A stretch of DNA of 43,420 bases from Bacillus sp. EB106-08-02-XG196. Its GTDB lineage: Bacteria > Bacillota > Bacilli > Bacillales > Cytobacillaceae. Positions 8,112 to 21,096 of this stretch are shown in pieces (within the stretch, counting starts at the first letter, position 1; each line of letters starts with the position of its first letter). The stretch lies in contig NZ_JABWSY010000010.1 of the NCBI RefSeq assembly GCF_013396335.1, positions 1 to 43,420 on the forward strand, in the 5' to 3' direction. The translations under genes and the position numbers were made by a program. The notes beneath the pieces are model-generated. The model saw nothing but the letters and a program-made list of their open reading frames with translations, was not told the DNA's origin and ran no database searches.

Positions 8112-8231
8112 GAAGTGGAAATGCCGGAAACGTTCACTCGTTTCATGGTCATTTACTGTGCCGATTTCAGCCCGGACAGACTACTTTCTCTCATTTCATG
8201 AAATTGGGGAAGTATCTGTTTTGGGCTTTTT
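8105..8231 (+). promoter_or_regulatory. Riboswitch expression platform (antiterminator and terminator)
   Basis: Bases 8105-8118 (ATGAGGGGAAGTGG), which include the 3' strand of P1, can pair without a gap with 8181-8194 (CTACTTTCTCTCAT), allowing G-U pairs. This antiterminator uses up part of the 5' arm of a terminator formed by 8169-8186 with 8210-8227 (AGCCC with GGGCT, ACAGA with TCTGT, TACTT with AAGTA), followed by a T run to 8231. Ligand binding stabilises P1, frees the terminator and turns purE expression off. Confidence 0.85.
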
Positions 8232-8280
8232 ATATTGGTAAAGTAAGAAAAGCGTACACGCTAAACAAAGGGGAGAGAAC

Positions 8281-8769
8281 ATGAATCCGATTGTGGCGGT
8301 AATTATGGGAAGTAAATCAGATTGGGAAACGATGAAGCATACCTGTGAAATCCTTGACAAGTTAGAAGTTCCTTATGAAAAAAAGGTGGTTTCAGCCCAC
8401 CGTACACCTGATTTGATGTTTGAATTTGCTGAGAATGCTAGAGCAAGAGGCATCCAGGTAATCATTGCAGGTGCAGGCGGTGCCGCTCATTTGCCAGGTA
8501 TGGTTGCAGCCAAAACCACATTGCCAGTGATCGGGGTTCCTGTTCAATCGAAGGCATTGAATGGAATGGATTCATTATTGTCCATCGTACAGATGCCAGC
8601 AGGCGTACCGGTGGCGACGGTGGCCATTGGAAAAGCTGGTGCAACAAATGCAGGGTTATTAGCAGCCCAGATTGTATCGATTAATGATTCGAAACTAGAA
8701 GAAAGACTAGAACAAGTTCGCTTGGAGTCTAAAAAGACGGTAATAGAAAGTAGTGATCAGCTTGTCTAA
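8281..8769 (+). CDS. purE: N5-carboxyaminoimidazole ribonucleotide mutase PurE
   Basis: This 162-residue class I PurE converts N5-CAIR to CAIR, the step after PurK. Visible motifs are the phosphate-binding [10 protein letters not shown] near residues 9-18, the catalytic His in SAHRTPD near 41, and the glycine-rich [12 protein letters not shown]. The length is normal. The ATG follows GGGGAGAG and sits about 50 bases after the riboswitch terminator. It is the first gene of the twelve-gene purine operon, so it takes the full effect of PurR and guanine control. The stop lies 17 bp inside purK. Confidence 0.98.
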   Translation: MNPIVAVIMGSKSDWETMKHTCEILDKLEVPYEKKVVSAHRTPDLMFEFAENARARGIQVIIAGAGGAAHLPGMVAAKTTLPVIGVPVQSKALNGMDSLLSIVQMPAGVPVATVAIGKAGATNAGLLAAQIVSINDSKLEERLEQVRLESKKTVIESSDQLV

Positions 8770-9910
8770 TAAAACTATTTTACCGGGTCAGACAATAGGA
8801 ATAATCGGCGGCGGCCAGCTGGGAAGGATGATGGCCCTTTCCGCTCGTGCAATGGGTTATCGAATCGCAGTCCTTGATCCAGTAGAGGATTCACCATGCG
8901 GGCAGGTAGCAGACTATAAGGTAGTTGGCGACTATGATGACTTAGATGCGATTAGGAACTTAGCCGCAGTAAGTGATGTCATTACCTACGAATTTGAAAA
9001 TATTGATGCTGAAGCACTTGAATGGCTATGTAATCAAGCCTATGTGCCACAGGGTAAGAGTTTACTTGAAGTTACTCAGGACCGAGTGAAAGAAAAAGCT
9101 GCAATTGAAAACGCAGGTGTTCAAGTGGCACCCTATGCCGTGATCAACTCGCTTAATGATCTTAATGAAAATTGTGAACGTCTTGGCTATCCCGTTGTAT
9201 TGAAAACAGCGCGAGGCGGCTATGACGGTAAAGGGCAATTTGTTCTTAAAGGACCTGAGGATATTGAAGAGGCTCAAGCGCTTTTAGTTAATGGCCAATG
9301 TATCTTGGAAAAATGGATTACTTTTACAAAAGAAATTTCGGTTATTATCGTTAGAAATTCAAATGGTGAAACAGCCGTATTTCCGGTAGGAGAAAATATT
9401 CATCGTGATAATATTCTCCACCAAACCATTGCGCCGGCACGTATTAGTAAACAAGCAGAGAACAAGGCAATTCAATCAGCAATACAGCTTGCGAATGCAT
9501 TTGAGTTAGTTGGGACACTGGCGGTTGAAATGTTTTTAACAGCGGGGGACATCATTTACATAAATGAGCTCGCTCCTAGACCGCATAATTCAGGGCATTA
9601 TACAATTGAAGCTTGTGAAACGTCACAATTTGAACAGCACATTAGGGCTGTGTGTAACCTGCCCCTTGGTAAGACAGAGCTATTAAAACCTGCGGTTATG
9701 GTCAATATATTAGGAGAGCATGTTCAAAACGTGTTAGAAAATATAACAAACGTAACAGATTGGAAAGTTCATTTGTACGGAAAAAAAGACCCAAAGGTAA
9801 AAAGAAAGATGGGGCATGTTACGATACTATGCGATTCTCTTGAGAGTGTAATCGAAGAAGTTGAAAAAACCTTAATTTGGGAAGAAAAAAGTTTGGAGGC
9901 CAAAAGATGA
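8753..9910 (+). CDS. purK: N5-carboxyaminoimidazole ribonucleotide synthetase PurK
   Basis: This ATP-grasp enzyme makes N5-CAIR from AIR, bicarbonate and ATP. The N-terminal nucleotide-fold motif is [13 protein letters not shown]. The ATP-grasp core has [16 protein letters not shown] and the metal-ligand region [18 protein letters not shown]. With GTG 8753 it has 385 residues. TTG 8762 would give MSNKTILPG, closer to B. subtilis PurK, and neither start has a strong ribosome site; translation is probably coupled to purE, which it overlaps. The stop overlaps the purB start as ATGA. Confidence 0.95.
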   Translation: MISLSNKTILPGQTIGIIGGGQLGRMMALSARAMGYRIAVLDPVEDSPCGQVADYKVVGDYDDLDAIRNLAAVSDVITYEFENIDAEALEWLCNQAYVPQGKSLLEVTQDRVKEKAAIENAGVQVAPYAVINSLNDLNENCERLGYPVVLKTARGGYDGKGQFVLKGPEDIEEAQALLVNGQCILEKWITFTKEISVIIVRNSNGETAVFPVGENIHRDNILHQTIAPARISKQAENKAIQSAIQLANAFELVGTLAVEMFLTAGDIIYINELAPRPHNSGHYTIEACETSQFEQHIRAVCNLPLGKTELLKPAVMVNILGEHVQNVLENITNVTDWKVHLYGKKDPKVKRKMGHVTILCDSLESVIEEVEKTLIWEEKSLEAKR

Positions 9911-11205
9911 TTGATCGTTATACAAGACCTGAAATGGGTGCGATTTGGACGGAGGAAAACCGCTTTAAAGCTTGGCTTGAGGTTGAAATCCTTGCCTGTG
10001 AGGCATGGGCAGAATTAGGTGAAATTCCGAAAGAGGACGTAAAGAAGCTTCGTGAAAATGCATCCTTTGATATTGAACGGATTAAAGAAATCGAAGAAGA
10101 AACAAGACATGATGTGGTTGCCTTTACTCGCGCAGTTTCCGAGACGTTAGGGGAAGAGCGGAAGTGGGTGCATTACGGTTTAACTTCAACGGATGTAGTT
10201 GATACCGCACTTTCTTACTTATTAAAGCAAGCCAATGCGATTATCCGTAAGGACCTTGAAAACTTTATTGAAATCCTAAAGAACAAAGCAATACAACATA
10301 AATTTACCGTCATGATGGGTCGTACACACGGCGTACATGCGGAACCGACCACCTTTGGATTAAAGCTCGCTCTTTGGTATGAAGAAATGAAACGAAACCT
10401 GGAGCGCTTTAATCAGGCAGCTGCTGGTGTTGAGTTTGGGAAGATTTCCGGAGCTGTAGGAACCTACGCTAATATCAACCCATTTGTTGAGCAATATGTG
10501 TGTGAAAAGCTGGGTACCCAGCCTGCACCAATCTCAACCCAAACCTTGCAGCGCGACCGCCATGCACACTATATGTCAACAATCGCTTTAATTGCAACTT
10601 CAGTTGAAAAGTTTGCCGTTGAAGTCCGCGGTTTACAAAAAAGTGAAACGCGTGAAGTGGAAGAGTTTTTTGCAAAAGGACAAAAAGGATCCTCTGCGAT
10701 GCCGCATAAACGCAACCCAATTGGATCCGAAAATATGACAGGTTTAGCGCGTGTGATTCGCGGCTATATGATGACAGCCTATGAAAATGTTCCACTATGG
10801 CATGAGCGCGATATTTCACATTCTTCTGCAGAACGGATCATTTTACCGGATGCAACAATTGCCTTGAACTACATGTTAAATCGTTTTGGCAACATTATTA
10901 AAAACCTAACTGTCTATCCAGAAAATATGCTTCGTAACATGGACCGGACGTTAGGATTGATTTACTCCCAGCGTGTCCTCTTAGCGTTGATTGATAAGGG
11001 ATTATCACGTGAAGAGGCTTATGATACGGTTCAGCCAAAAACAGCGGAATCATGGGATAATCAAGTACCATTCCGCGGTTTGATTGAAGAAGAGCCGAAA
11101 ATTACAAGCCTGCTTTCAGCGGAAGAAATTGCAGACTGCTTTGATTACAACTACCACCTGCAGCATGTCGATACCATCTTTGGCCGATTAGGGTTAACCG
11201 ATTAA
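9907..11205 (+). CDS. purB: Adenylosuccinate lyase PurB
   Basis: PurB cleaves SAICAR to AICAR and fumarate, and adenylosuccinate to AMP and fumarate. The start is ATG 9907, giving 432 residues, preceded by TTGGAGG; the frame is open upstream but only as overlap with purK. The catalytic His lies in [14 protein letters not shown] (about 138-151). The flexible signature loop [10 protein letters not shown] with the catalytic Ser lies near residues 261-270. It is unrelated in sequence to the other operon enzymes, belonging to the fumarase/aspartase superfamily. A 78-bp gap with a hairpin separates it from purC, the longest gap inside the operon. Confidence 0.98.
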   Translation: MIDRYTRPEMGAIWTEENRFKAWLEVEILACEAWAELGEIPKEDVKKLRENASFDIERIKEIEEETRHDVVAFTRAVSETLGEERKWVHYGLTSTDVVDTALSYLLKQANAIIRKDLENFIEILKNKAIQHKFTVMMGRTHGVHAEPTTFGLKLALWYEEMKRNLERFNQAAAGVEFGKISGAVGTYANINPFVEQYVCEKLGTQPAPISTQTLQRDRHAHYMSTIALIATSVEKFAVEVRGLQKSETREVEEFFAKGQKGSSAMPHKRNPIGSENMTGLARVIRGYMMTAYENVPLWHERDISHSSAERIILPDATIALNYMLNRFGNIIKNLTVYPENMLRNMDRTLGLIYSQRVLLALIDKGLSREEAYDTVQPKTAESWDNQVPFRGLIEEEPKITSLLSAEEIADCFDYNYHLQHVDTIFGRLGLTD

Positions 11206-11217
11206 AAAATGAATAGG

Positions 11218-11235
11218 GGGTGCATTAGCACCCTT
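11218..11235 (+). terminator. Intra-operon hairpin between purB and purC
   Basis: GGGTGC (11218-11223), loop ATTA, GCACCC (11228-11233) and then TTTA. The stem is extendable by G-T pairs. The T run is short, so it is more likely an RNA processing or stability element or a leaky attenuator than a full terminator, since purC and the later genes clearly belong to the same operon. Confidence 0.45.
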
Positions 11236-11283
11236 TACTTATCTTGAAGATTCCCAATATTGCAATTTTAGGAGGCATTCTTT

Positions 11284-11997
11284 ATGAGAGAACTTCTTTA
11301 TGAAGGAAAAGCGAAACGAATTTTTAGTACCGATGATGAACAGACTGTTTTAATTGAATATAAGGATTCGGCCACAGCTTTCAACGGGCAAAAGAAGGCA
11401 GATATCACGGGTAAAGGCCGTTTAAACAACGAAATTACAAGTTTGCTATTTTTAAAGCTTAAAGACCAGGGAATTGAGTCGCATTTCATTAAAAGAATTT
11501 CTGAAACGGAGCAGCTGGTTAAAAGAGTAAGGATTATTCCGCTTGAGGTTGTCGTTCGTAATGTCGCAGCTGGAAGTCTTTCAAAGCGATTAGGAATCGA
11601 AGAAGGTAAAGAACTAACAAAGCCGCTCGTCGAATTTTATTTAAAAAATGATGATCTTGGCGACCCATTACTAACCACTGACCATATCTACGAATTGAAC
11701 ATAGCAACAAAAGAGGAACTAACCATCCTAAAAGAAAAAGCACTAAAAATTAATACAGTTTTATTAAGCTTTTTTACAGAGCTAGGCATTAATCTCATCG
11801 ATTTCAAGCTAGAGTTTGGTAAGGACAATGAAGGCAAGATCCTATTAGCAGATGAGATTTCACCAGACACCTGCAGATTGTGGGACAAAAAGACAAATGA
11901 AAAGCTCGATAAGGATGTATTCCGTCGTGACCTTGGTAGTTTAACAGAAGCCTATGAAACCATTTTAGCCAGATTAGGGGGAAAACAGCATGTTTAA
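11284..11997 (+). CDS. purC: SAICAR synthetase PurC
   Basis: This 237-residue protein ligates aspartate to CAIR with ATP. The opening [16 protein letters not shown] is typical of the family, as are [17 protein letters not shown] (about 82-98) and the Asp-rich [14 protein letters not shown] (about 191-204). The ATG follows AGGAGG. Its 3' end overlaps purS by eight bases. Confidence 0.98.
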   Translation: MRELLYEGKAKRIFSTDDEQTVLIEYKDSATAFNGQKKADITGKGRLNNEITSLLFLKLKDQGIESHFIKRISETEQLVKRVRIIPLEVVVRNVAAGSLSKRLGIEEGKELTKPLVEFYLKNDDLGDPLLTTDHIYELNIATKEELTILKEKALKINTVLLSFFTELGINLIDFKLEFGKDNEGKILLADEISPDTCRLWDKKTNEKLDKDVFRRDLGSLTEAYETILARLGGKQHV

Positions 11998-12244
11998 GGT
12001 AAAGGTATATGTCACGTTAAGAGAAAGTGTATTAGATCCACAGGGTAAGGCAGTAACTCATTCACTCCACTCATTAAATTATCCGGAAGTATCCGATGTT
12101 CGAATCGGTAAATATATGGAACTAACCCTTGAAAAATCAGAGCGTGACCTTGATGTAGTGATCAATGAAATTTGCAGCAAGCTATTAGCAAATACAGTCA
12201 TTGAAGACTACCGTTATGAAGTAGAGGAGTGTGTTCCTCAGTGA
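11990..12244 (+). CDS. purS: FGAM synthase subunit PurS
   Basis: This 84-residue small subunit bridges PurQ and PurL in the three-part formylglycinamidine ribonucleotide synthase of Firmicutes and archaea. Visible are [17 protein letters not shown] and the helix-forming [13 protein letters not shown], both typical of PurS. Its presence agrees with the short PurL encoded downstream. It overlaps purC by eight bases, and its stop overlaps the purQ start as GTGA. Confidence 0.97.
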   Translation: MFKVKVYVTLRESVLDPQGKAVTHSLHSLNYPEVSDVRIGKYMELTLEKSERDLDVVINEICSKLLANTVIEDYRYEVEECVPQ

Positions 12245-12924
12245 AGTTTGCAGTCATCGTTTTTCCGGGGTCTAACTGTGATATCGATATGTACCATGCG
12301 ATTAAGGATGAACTTGGTGAACAGGTTGAATATGTATGGCATGACACTGAGAGCTTAGATGAGTTTGATGGAATCTTACTTCCTGGCGGCTTTTCATACG
12401 GCGATTATTTACGTACAGGCGCCATTGCCCGTTTTAGTAAGGTAATGCCAGCAGTCGTAAAAGCAGCGGAAGCAGGGAAACCGATTCTAGGTGTCTGCAA
12501 CGGATTTCAAATTTTATTGGAAGCAGGATTACTGCCTGGGGCCATGAGACGAAATGAAAGTCTATCATTTATCTGTAAACCGGTTGAATTAAAGGTAGTG
12601 AACAATCAGACGATGTTTTCAGCCGCCTACCGTGAAGGGGAAACCATTTCAATCCCTGTCGCTCATGGTGAAGGAAATTACTATTGTGATGAAGAAACGC
12701 TCGTTAAGCTCAAAGAAAATAATCAAATCGTTTTTACTTATCAAGATAACCCGAACGGAAGTTTAGAAGATATCGCAGGAATTATTAATGAAAAAGGAAA
12801 TGTCCTCGGGATGATGCCGCACCCGGAAAGAGCCGTTGATGAGTTATTAGGCGGGGCAGATGGATTAAAATTATTTCAATCGATTGTAAGAAGCTGGAGG
12901 GAAGCAAATGTTGTTAAAGCATGA
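12241..12924 (+). CDS. purQ: FGAM synthase glutaminase subunit PurQ
   Basis: This class I glutamine amidotransferase supplies ammonia to PurL. The GTG start at 12241 gives 227 residues beginning [16 protein letters not shown], matching family starts; the frame further upstream lies inside purS. The nucleophile Cys is in GVCNGFQ near residue 86. The His-Glu pair is in MPHPERA near residues 193-196. Start and stop are translationally coupled to purS (GTGA) and purL (17-bp overlap). Confidence 0.98.
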   Translation: MKFAVIVFPGSNCDIDMYHAIKDELGEQVEYVWHDTESLDEFDGILLPGGFSYGDYLRTGAIARFSKVMPAVVKAAEAGKPILGVCNGFQILLEAGLLPGAMRRNESLSFICKPVELKVVNNQTMFSAAYREGETISIPVAHGEGNYYCDEETLVKLKENNQIVFTYQDNPNGSLEDIAGIINEKGNVLGMMPHPERAVDELLGGADGLKLFQSIVRSWREANVVKA

Positions 12925-15136
12925 ACCAAGACCAGATCAAGTAAAGACAGAAAAACTTTATCAGCAAATGGGCTTATCCGATGAAGAATTTACCCAGATT
13001 GAAAACATTCTTGGCCGGACACCGAATTACACCGAAACAGGCCTTTTCTCCGTAATGTGGTCTGAGCATTGCAGTTATAAAAATTCTAAACCAGTCCTAA
13101 GAAAATTCCCAACAACAGGTGAGCGTGTTCTTCAGGGCCCTGGGGAAGGGGCAGGAATTGTCGATATCGGCGATAACCAAGCGGTTGTGTTCAAAATCGA
13201 AAGCCATAACCACCCATCAGCCATCGAGCCATATCAAGGGGCGGCTACAGGTGTTGGCGGCATTATTCGAGATATCTTCTCAATGGGTGCTCGTCCAATC
13301 GCATTGTTAAACTCACTTCGATTCGGTGAACTTGATGAATCTGCACGAGTGCGCTACTTATTCAAAGAAGTTGTCGCTGGAATCGCTGGCTACGGTAACT
13401 GCATCGGAATCCCGACAGTTGGCGGCGAGATTCAATTTGAACCATGTTATGATGGCAATCCATTAGTAAACGCCATGTGTGTCGGTTTAATTGATCATAA
13501 AGATATTAAAAAAGGTCTTGCACAAGGTGTTGGCAATACAGTGATGTATGTTGGGGCGAAAACAGGCCGTGATGGAATTCATGGAGCTACCTTTGCTTCT
13601 GAAGAACTAACAGAACAATCCGATGAAAACCGCCCGGCGGTTCAAGTGGGCGACCCGTTCATGGAAAAACTTTTACTAGAAGCCTGCCTTGAGTTGATCC
13701 AGTCAGATGCGCTTGTAGGAATTCAAGATATGGGTGCAGCTGGTTTAACAAGTTCTTCAGCAGAAATGGCAAGTAAAGCTGGAATGGGTATTGAAATGAA
13801 TTTAGACCTGGTTCCACAGCGTGAAACTGGTATGACTGCATATGAGATGATGCTTTCGGAATCACAAGAGCGAATGCTGATTGTTGTTAAAAAGGGAAGA
13901 GAGCAGGAAATCAAAGATCTATTCACAAAATACGACCTTGAAGCAGTAGCAATCGGTACAGTAACAGATGATAAAAAACTTCGTTTGCTGCAGCATGGCG
14001 AAATCGTCGCAGATGTCCCGGCAGATGCCTTAGCTGAGGACGCACCTGTTTATCATAAGCCATCAAGAGAACCCATTTATTATCAGGAATTCCAAGCATT
14101 AGAAGTAGAAGTCCCACAGGTTGCAGATTTGAATGAAACATTGAAACAAATTCTCAGCCAGCCAACAGTGGCAAGCAAGGAATGGGTATATAATCAATAC
14201 GATTATATGGTGCGTACGAATACAGTCGTTTCACCTGGATCGGATGCTTCTGTTGTCAGAATCCGCGGAACTCGTAAAGCATTGGCGATGACGACTGATT
14301 GTAACTCACGCTATGTATTTTTAGACCCTGAAGTAGGCGGGAAAATTGCGGTAGCAGAAGCAGCACGTAATATCGTTTGCTCAGGTGCAGAGCCATTAGC
14401 CATTACGGATAACTTGAATTTTGGAAATCCAGAAAAGCCAGAAGTGTTCTGGCAGATAGAAAAAGCAGCAGATGGAATCAGCGAGGCTTGCCGTGTGCTG
14501 GAAACTCCAGTTATTGGCGGTAACGTCTCTTTATATAACGAAACAAGCGGAACAGCGATTTACCCAACACCGGTAATTGGAATGGTGGGCTTAGTAACAG
14601 ATCTTGATCATATTACCACACAGAACTTTAAAACAAGTGGTGACCTTATTTACTTAGTTGGAGAAACTAAAGACGAGTTTGGAGGCAGTGAGTTACAAAA
14701 ACTGCAAAACGGACGGATTTTTGGTAAAGCTCCTGAACTAAATATTCAACTAGAAAAAGAAAGACAGAATCAAGTGTTGGCAGCTATTCGTGCAGGAGTT
14801 GTTCAATCGGCACATGACCTTTCTGAAGGTGGTCTAGGTGTTGCGGTTGCTGAAAGTCTTTTTGGTGATGCTCAGCTTGGGGCGACTATCACGATTGAAG
14901 GTAACCCAGTAACTGCATTATTTAGCGAAACACAATCACGTTTCCTAATGACTGTGAAAAAAGAACATCAATCAGAGTTTGAAGGTATAGTAACTGCCAA
15001 ATTGATTGGTGAAGTCAATGATACGGCCACATTAAAGGTAAATGCAGAGAATAACACGATTTTAGAAGCTTCAGTTAATGAATTAAAGGATGCCTGGAAA
15101 GGAGCTATCCCATGCTTGCTGAAATCAAGGGATTAA
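12908..15136 (+). CDS. purL: FGAM synthase large subunit PurL (small type)
   Basis: This 742-residue ATP-dependent synthase subunit is the short form that lacks fused PurS and PurQ domains. Family motifs include [18 protein letters not shown] near residues 43-60, the phosphate-binding [32 protein letters not shown], and in the second half-domain GGNVSLYNE and [10 protein letters not shown]. The two homologous halves each resemble PurM. It overlaps purF by 25 bp. Confidence 0.98.
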   Translation: MLLKHEPRPDQVKTEKLYQQMGLSDEEFTQIENILGRTPNYTETGLFSVMWSEHCSYKNSKPVLRKFPTTGERVLQGPGEGAGIVDIGDNQAVVFKIESHNHPSAIEPYQGAATGVGGIIRDIFSMGARPIALLNSLRFGELDESARVRYLFKEVVAGIAGYGNCIGIPTVGGEIQFEPCYDGNPLVNAMCVGLIDHKDIKKGLAQGVGNTVMYVGAKTGRDGIHGATFASEELTEQSDENRPAVQVGDPFMEKLLLEACLELIQSDALVGIQDMGAAGLTSSSAEMASKAGMGIEMNLDLVPQRETGMTAYEMMLSESQERMLIVVKKGREQEIKDLFTKYDLEAVAIGTVTDDKKLRLLQHGEIVADVPADALAEDAPVYHKPSREPIYYQEFQALEVEVPQVADLNETLKQILSQPTVASKEWVYNQYDYMVRTNTVVSPGSDASVVRIRGTRKALAMTTDCNSRYVFLDPEVGGKIAVAEAARNIVCSGAEPLAITDNLNFGNPEKPEVFWQIEKAADGISEACRVLETPVIGGNVSLYNETSGTAIYPTPVIGMVGLVTDLDHITTQNFKTSGDLIYLVGETKDEFGGSELQKLQNGRIFGKAPELNIQLEKERQNQVLAAIRAGVVQSAHDLSEGGLGVAVAESLFGDAQLGATITIEGNPVTALFSETQSRFLMTVKKEHQSEFEGIVTAKLIGEVNDTATLKVNAENNTILEASVNELKDAWKGAIPCLLKSRD

Positions 15137-16518
15137 ACGAAGAGTGCGGAGTCTTTGGTGTCTTTGGACATCCAGATTCTGCACAGCTTACCTATTACGG
15201 GCTTCATAGCCTGCAGCACCGTGGCCAAGAGGGTACAGGTATTGTTGTTTCTGACGGAGATAAGCTTAGAGTTGTGAAGGGTGAAGGGCTAGTTTCAGAG
15301 ATCTTCACAGCGGACATGATGGAAAAATTAAAGGGTACTTCTGCGATTGGGCATGTTCGTTATGCGACAGCAGGGGGCGGCGGTTATGAGAACGTCCAGC
15401 CCTTGCTGTTCCATTCCCAAACTGGAAGTCTTGCTCTTGCTCATAATGGTAATTTAGTAAATGCCAATTTCTTAAAACATCAGCTTGAAGCACAAGGAAG
15501 TATTTTTCAAACAAGCTCTGACACAGAAGTATTAGCTCATTTAATTAGGAGAAGTGGTTATCCTCATTTGAAGGATCAGGTAAAAAATGCGCTTTCGATG
15601 TTAAAAGGAGCCTATGCCTATTTAATTTTAACAGAGAAGGAATTAATGGTTGCTCTCGATCCTCATGGATTAAGGCCACTTTCACTAGGCTGTCTCGGTG
15701 ATGCCTATGTGGTTGCTTCTGAGACCTGTGCCTTTGATGTTGTGGGAGCAGAATACATCCGCGATATCAGACCTGGTGAATTATTGATCATCAATGAAGA
15801 GGGAATCACCTCAGAACAATTTGCGTTCAATTCAACTAAGTCGATTTGTACAATGGAGTATGTTTATTTTTCAAGGCCTGATAGTAATATCCAAGGAATC
15901 AATGTTCATACAGCCCGTAAAAACATGGGGAAAAGATTAGCGGTAGAAGCACCGATTGAAGCAGATGTAGTAACGGGAGTTCCAGATTCCAGTATTTCTG
16001 CAGCAATTGGATATGCGGAAGCTGCGGGTATTCCGTATGAGATGGGATTAATAAAAAACAAGTATGTAGGCAGAACCTTTATTCAGCCAACCCAAACGTT
16101 ACGGGAGCAGGGAGTAAAGATGAAATTATCTGCTGTTCGTGGGGTTGTTGAAGGAAAACGTGTCGTAATGGTTGATGACTCAATCGTTCGAGGAACGACG
16201 AGCAGACGAATTGTTAACCTGCTAAAAGAGGCAGGAGCGAAAGAGGTACACGTTGTTATCAGTTCTCCGCCGATTAAAAATCCATGTTTTTATGGGATTG
16301 ATACATCATCGAAGGAAGAATTAATAGCCTCAGATAAATCAGTGGAAGAAATTAGAGAGCTGATTGGAGCAGATTCCTTAACATTCCTAAGTAAAGAGGG
16401 GATGGTAGGAGCGATTGTCAAAACGGAAGGAACAGAAGGTTTTTGCCTCGGCTGCTTTACAGGTAACTATCCAACAGAAATTTATCCAGATACACTCCAA
16501 TATTATTATCAAAAATAG
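15112..16518 (+). CDS. purF: Amidophosphoribosyltransferase PurF
   Basis: PurF catalyses the committed step from PRPP and glutamine to phosphoribosylamine. An 11-residue propeptide ([11 protein letters not shown]) precedes the nucleophile Cys12, as in the B. subtilis enzyme, where it is removed when the 4Fe-4S cluster is inserted. Cluster cysteines are visible in [15 protein letters not shown] and the C-terminal FCLGCF pair. The PRPP-binding loop is [14 protein letters not shown]. The length is 468 residues. The Fe-S form is oxygen-labile and is regulated by AMP and GDP/GMP in B. subtilis. Confidence 0.98.
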   Translation: MLAEIKGLNEECGVFGVFGHPDSAQLTYYGLHSLQHRGQEGTGIVVSDGDKLRVVKGEGLVSEIFTADMMEKLKGTSAIGHVRYATAGGGGYENVQPLLFHSQTGSLALAHNGNLVNANFLKHQLEAQGSIFQTSSDTEVLAHLIRRSGYPHLKDQVKNALSMLKGAYAYLILTEKELMVALDPHGLRPLSLGCLGDAYVVASETCAFDVVGAEYIRDIRPGELLIINEEGITSEQFAFNSTKSICTMEYVYFSRPDSNIQGINVHTARKNMGKRLAVEAPIEADVVTGVPDSSISAAIGYAEAAGIPYEMGLIKNKYVGRTFIQPTQTLREQGVKMKLSAVRGVVEGKRVVMVDDSIVRGTTSRRIVNLLKEAGAKEVHVVISSPPIKNPCFYGIDTSSKEELIASDKSVEEIRELIGADSLTFLSKEGMVGAIVKTEGTEGFCLGCFTGNYPTEIYPDTLQYYYQK

Positions 16519-16529
16519 GAGGGACCATC

Positions 16530-17555
16530 ATGGCGAACGCTTATAGAGAAGCAGGGGTAAACATCGAAGCAGGTTACGAGGCTGTTGAGAGAATGAAAAA
16601 GCATGTACAAAAAACAGCCAGATCTGGTTTGTTAGGCGGGTTAGGTGGATTCGGCGGAATGTTTGACCTATCAGCGCTTAACCTAAAAGAGCCTGTTCTT
16701 GTCTCAGGAACAGACGGTGTAGGTACTAAGCTTATGATCGCTTTTTGGATGGATAAGCATGATAGTATTGGTATTGATGCTGTTGCGATGTGTGTCAATG
16801 ATATCGTCGTCCAAGGGGCAGAGCCTTTGTTCTTTTTAGATTACATTGCTTGCGGGAAGGCTGAACCTGAAAAAATCGAGGCAATTGTAAAAGGAATTGC
16901 AGACGGTTGTGAGCAGGCAGGCTGCGCACTCATTGGCGGAGAAACAGCTGAAATGCCTGGATTATATAGTGAAAGTGAATATGACCTAGCTGGATTTACG
17001 GTTGGTGCTTGTGAGAAATCCCAATTGATTACGGGGGAAAATATCAAGCCAGGCGATGTGCTGATTGGCTTAGCTTCGAGTGGAATTCACAGCAATGGTT
17101 ATTCACTCGTGAGAAAGGTATTTAATAACTGGGCGTTAACAGAATACGTTGACGAGCTTGGCTGCAGTTTGGGCGAAGAATTATTAAAACCTACAAAGAT
17201 TTATGTGAAACCGGTTCTGTCCGCTTTAAAAAAGTTTGAAGTTAAAGGAATGGCACATATTACCGGTGGTGGTTTTATTGAGAATATCCCTCGGATGCTT
17301 CCGAAGGGTCTTGGAGCAGCGATCTATGAAAAAAGCTGGGAGATTCCACCGATTTTTAATCTAATCACTACGGTTGGACAAATTGAACCGCAGGAGATGT
17401 ATAACATCTTTAACATGGGTATCGGCATGGTGATGGCCGTTGATAAGAATATCGCCGCAGATTTAATGGATCATTTAAACCAATCAGGGGAAACTGCTTA
17501 TGAAATTGGAGTGGTGACAGAGCAAGAAGGAATTGACCTAGGTGGCCGCAAATGA
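16530..17555 (+). CDS. purM: AIR synthetase PurM
   Basis: This 341-residue protein cyclises FGAM to AIR with ATP. The N-terminal glycine-rich [17 protein letters not shown], the ligand-binding [11 protein letters not shown] and the conserved GGETAEMPG are visible, as is [13 protein letters not shown] in the middle. The ATG has a strong AGGAGG site. The stop overlaps the purN start (ATGA). Confidence 0.98.
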   Translation: MANAYREAGVNIEAGYEAVERMKKHVQKTARSGLLGGLGGFGGMFDLSALNLKEPVLVSGTDGVGTKLMIAFWMDKHDSIGIDAVAMCVNDIVVQGAEPLFFLDYIACGKAEPEKIEAIVKGIADGCEQAGCALIGGETAEMPGLYSESEYDLAGFTVGACEKSQLITGENIKPGDVLIGLASSGIHSNGYSLVRKVFNNWALTEYVDELGCSLGEELLKPTKIYVKPVLSALKKFEVKGMAHITGGGFIENIPRMLPKGLGAAIYEKSWEIPPIFNLITTVGQIEPQEMYNIFNMGIGMVMAVDKNIAADLMDHLNQSGETAYEIGVVTEQEGIDLGGRK

Positions 17556-18154
17556 AAAAAATAGCTGTTTTTGCCTCGGGAAGTGGAAGCAATTTTCAAG
17601 CAATGATTGATGTTGTGAAAACTGGAGAACTAGAAGCGGACATAGCTCTGCTCATAAGTGACAAACCTGGAGCCTTTGCGATCAAGCGTGCAAATGCTGC
17701 GCATATTCCTGCTTTTACTTTTTATCCAAAAGAATATAGCTCAAAAGAAGCCTATGAAGAGGTTATTTTGGAGAAATTAACAAGCTTTGGTGTAGAATTT
17801 ATTGTACTTGCAGGCTATATGAGGCTAATAGGTCCAACATTATTAAGGAAATTTTCTGGAAGAATTGTTAATATCCATCCTTCGCTTCTTCCTGCCTTTC
17901 CTGGTAAAGACGCGATTGGTCAGGCGCTGGAGGCAAAAGCGAAATGGAGTGGAGTTACCATTCATTTTGTTGATGAAGGAATGGATACTGGACCCGTTAT
18001 TGTCCAAGAACGAGTCCAGCTCAGTGAAAAGGAAACAAGAGAAAGCCTGCAGCAGAAAATACAAAATATCGAGCATAAGCTTTATCCATCTATCTTGCAA
18101 ATGCTGTTAACGAGAGGGGAAGTTAAAAGTGACGAAAAAGCGCGCACTTATTAG
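17552..18154 (+). CDS. purN: GAR transformylase PurN (10-formyl-THF dependent)
   Basis: This 200-residue enzyme transfers a formyl group to glycinamide ribonucleotide. The start motif [16 protein letters not shown] binds the substrate phosphate. The catalytic Asn and His lie in [12 protein letters not shown] (about N106, H108) and the catalytic Asp in [10 protein letters not shown] near residue 144. It overlaps purM by four bases and purH by 26. No PurT was seen in the window. Confidence 0.98.
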   Translation: MKKIAVFASGSGSNFQAMIDVVKTGELEADIALLISDKPGAFAIKRANAAHIPAFTFYPKEYSSKEAYEEVILEKLTSFGVEFIVLAGYMRLIGPTLLRKFSGRIVNIHPSLLPAFPGKDAIGQALEAKAKWSGVTIHFVDEGMDTGPVIVQERVQLSEKETRESLQQKIQNIEHKLYPSILQMLLTRGEVKSDEKARTY

Positions 18155-19667
18155 TGTTTCTGATAAAAATGGTATTTCTGAGTTTGCTAAAGAATTAGTC
18201 AGCTTAGGGTTTGAAATTATTTCAACGGGCGGAACGAAGAAAGCACTTCAAGAACAAGGTATTCCTGTCCTTGGTGTTAGTGATGTAACCGGCTTTCCAG
18301 AAATATTAGAAGGACGTGTAAAAACGTTAAATCCGTTCATTCATGGCGGCTTACTTGCAAAGCACGATGATGAACAGCACCAAAAACAGCTTGAAGAGCA
18401 CAGCATTGATCCCATTCAAATTGTTTGTGTGAATCTTTATCCTTTTCAACAAACGATTGCAAAGCCGGATGTAACAACTGAGGATGCAATTGAAAATATT
18501 GATATCGGCGGTCCAACGATGTTACGTGCTTCAGCAAAAAATCATCAATATGTAACCGTGGTCGTTGATCCAGCTGACTATAACCAGGTAATTGCGGAAT
18601 TAAAAGCAGAGGGTAGTACAACGCTTGAAACACGCAGAAAGCTTGCGGCAAAGGTTTTCCGTCATACAGCAGCATATGATGCCCTAATTGCTGAATATAT
18701 GACAGAGCTTGCACAGGAAGAAACACCTGAAAAATTAACCGTTACATATGAGCTGAAGCAGTCGCTCCGTTACGGGGAAAATCCACATCAAAAAGCTGCT
18801 TTTTATAAAAAACCACTTGGTTCAACGTTCTCCATTGCGAATGCAAAGCAGCTTCACGGAAAAGAGCTTTCTTATAATAATATTAATGATGCAGACGCAG
18901 CTTTGCAGATTGTAAAGGAATTTACCGAGCCTGCAGCTGTTGCAGTAAAACATATGAATCCTTGTGGCATCGGTACTGGAACCAATAGTTTTACTGCCTT
19001 TGAAAAAGCATTTGCTGCAGATCCAGTTTCTATTTTTGGTGGAATAATTGCCTTTAACAGCGAAGTGGATGCAGAAACTGCTGTCAAACTCTATGGGATT
19101 TTCTTAGAAATCATTATTGCTCCTTCCTTCACAGAGGAAGCATTATCCATCCTAAAGGCGAAAAAGAATCTGCGTTTATTAACAATTCCATTTTCTGGAG
19201 CAAAGAAACCAGAGATGAAGCTGACTACAATTGAAGGCGGACTGCTTGCACAAGAGCAGGACACATTTACGTTAGATAATGCGGAGATTAAAGTAGCTAC
19301 GAAAAGACAGCCGACTGAGCAGGAATGGGAAGCATTAAAGCTGGGCTGGAAAGTAGTCAAGCATGTGAAATCGAATGCTATTGTCGTAACGAAAGAAGAC
19401 ATGACAATTGGAATCGGTGCAGGACAAATGAACAGGGTTGGCGCTGCAGAAATTGCTTTAAAACAAGCAGGTGAAAAAGCAGCAGGAGCGGCACTCGCCT
19501 CTGACGCCTTCTTCCCAATGGATGATACGGTAGAAGCCGCAGCGAAAGCAGGAATTACCGCGATCATTCAACCAGGCGGTTCCATTCGCGATGAGGATTC
19601 CATCAAAAAAGCGGATGAATATGGAATTACGATGGTATTTACCGGAGTCAGACATTTTAAACACTAA
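18129..19667 (+). CDS. purH: Bifunctional AICAR transformylase / IMP cyclohydrolase PurH
   Basis: This 512-residue bifunctional enzyme carries out the last two steps to IMP. The N-terminal methylglyoxal-synthase-like cyclohydrolase domain (to about 190) has [15 protein letters not shown] and [13 protein letters not shown]. The C-terminal transformylase domain has [24 protein letters not shown] with the catalytic Lys-His, and FFPMDD near the end. The start is GTG 18129 with GAGGGGA upstream, giving [13 protein letters not shown] as in relatives. Confidence 0.98.
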   Translation: MTKKRALISVSDKNGISEFAKELVSLGFEIISTGGTKKALQEQGIPVLGVSDVTGFPEILEGRVKTLNPFIHGGLLAKHDDEQHQKQLEEHSIDPIQIVCVNLYPFQQTIAKPDVTTEDAIENIDIGGPTMLRASAKNHQYVTVVVDPADYNQVIAELKAEGSTTLETRRKLAAKVFRHTAAYDALIAEYMTELAQEETPEKLTVTYELKQSLRYGENPHQKAAFYKKPLGSTFSIANAKQLHGKELSYNNINDADAALQIVKEFTEPAAVAVKHMNPCGIGTGTNSFTAFEKAFAADPVSIFGGIIAFNSEVDAETAVKLYGIFLEIIIAPSFTEEALSILKAKKNLRLLTIPFSGAKKPEMKLTTIEGGLLAQEQDTFTLDNAEIKVATKRQPTEQEWEALKLGWKVVKHVKSNAIVVTKEDMTIGIGAGQMNRVGAAEIALKQAGEKAAGAALASDAFFPMDDTVEAAAKAGITAIIQPGGSIRDEDSIKKADEYGITMVFTGVRHFKH

Positions 19668-20957
<1,290 letters not shown>

Positions 20958-21061
20958 AGCGTCGGATAAATACAAATAGAAGTGCAACAATACCGCCGAT
21001 AAAGCTGATTAGACATACCTGGTAAATATTACCAATATATGTAGCGTTACCTTCCTTTTAA

Positions 21062-21096
21062 GGGCTGACCAACTAAGGTCAGCCCGCTTTTTTTAT
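21062..21096 (+). terminator. Terminator of the purine operon
   Basis: GGGCTGACC (21062-21070), 6-base loop, GGTCAGCCC (21077-21085), then GCTTTTTTT. A 9-bp perfect stem with a T run. Confidence 0.95.

Noticed and set aside
8054..8284. Plus-strand open frame of 76 codons before purE
   Set aside because: It runs through the riboswitch aptamer and terminator, has no ribosome site, and its content is explained by RNA structure.
10475..10819. Minus-strand open frame of 114 codons within purB
   Set aside because: It is a shadow of the conserved purB coding sequence with no ribosome site or recognisable domain.
19091..19567. Minus-strand open frame of 158 codons within purH
   Set aside because: It is a low-complexity Ala/Ser-rich shadow of the transformylase domain; the plus-strand gene is certain.
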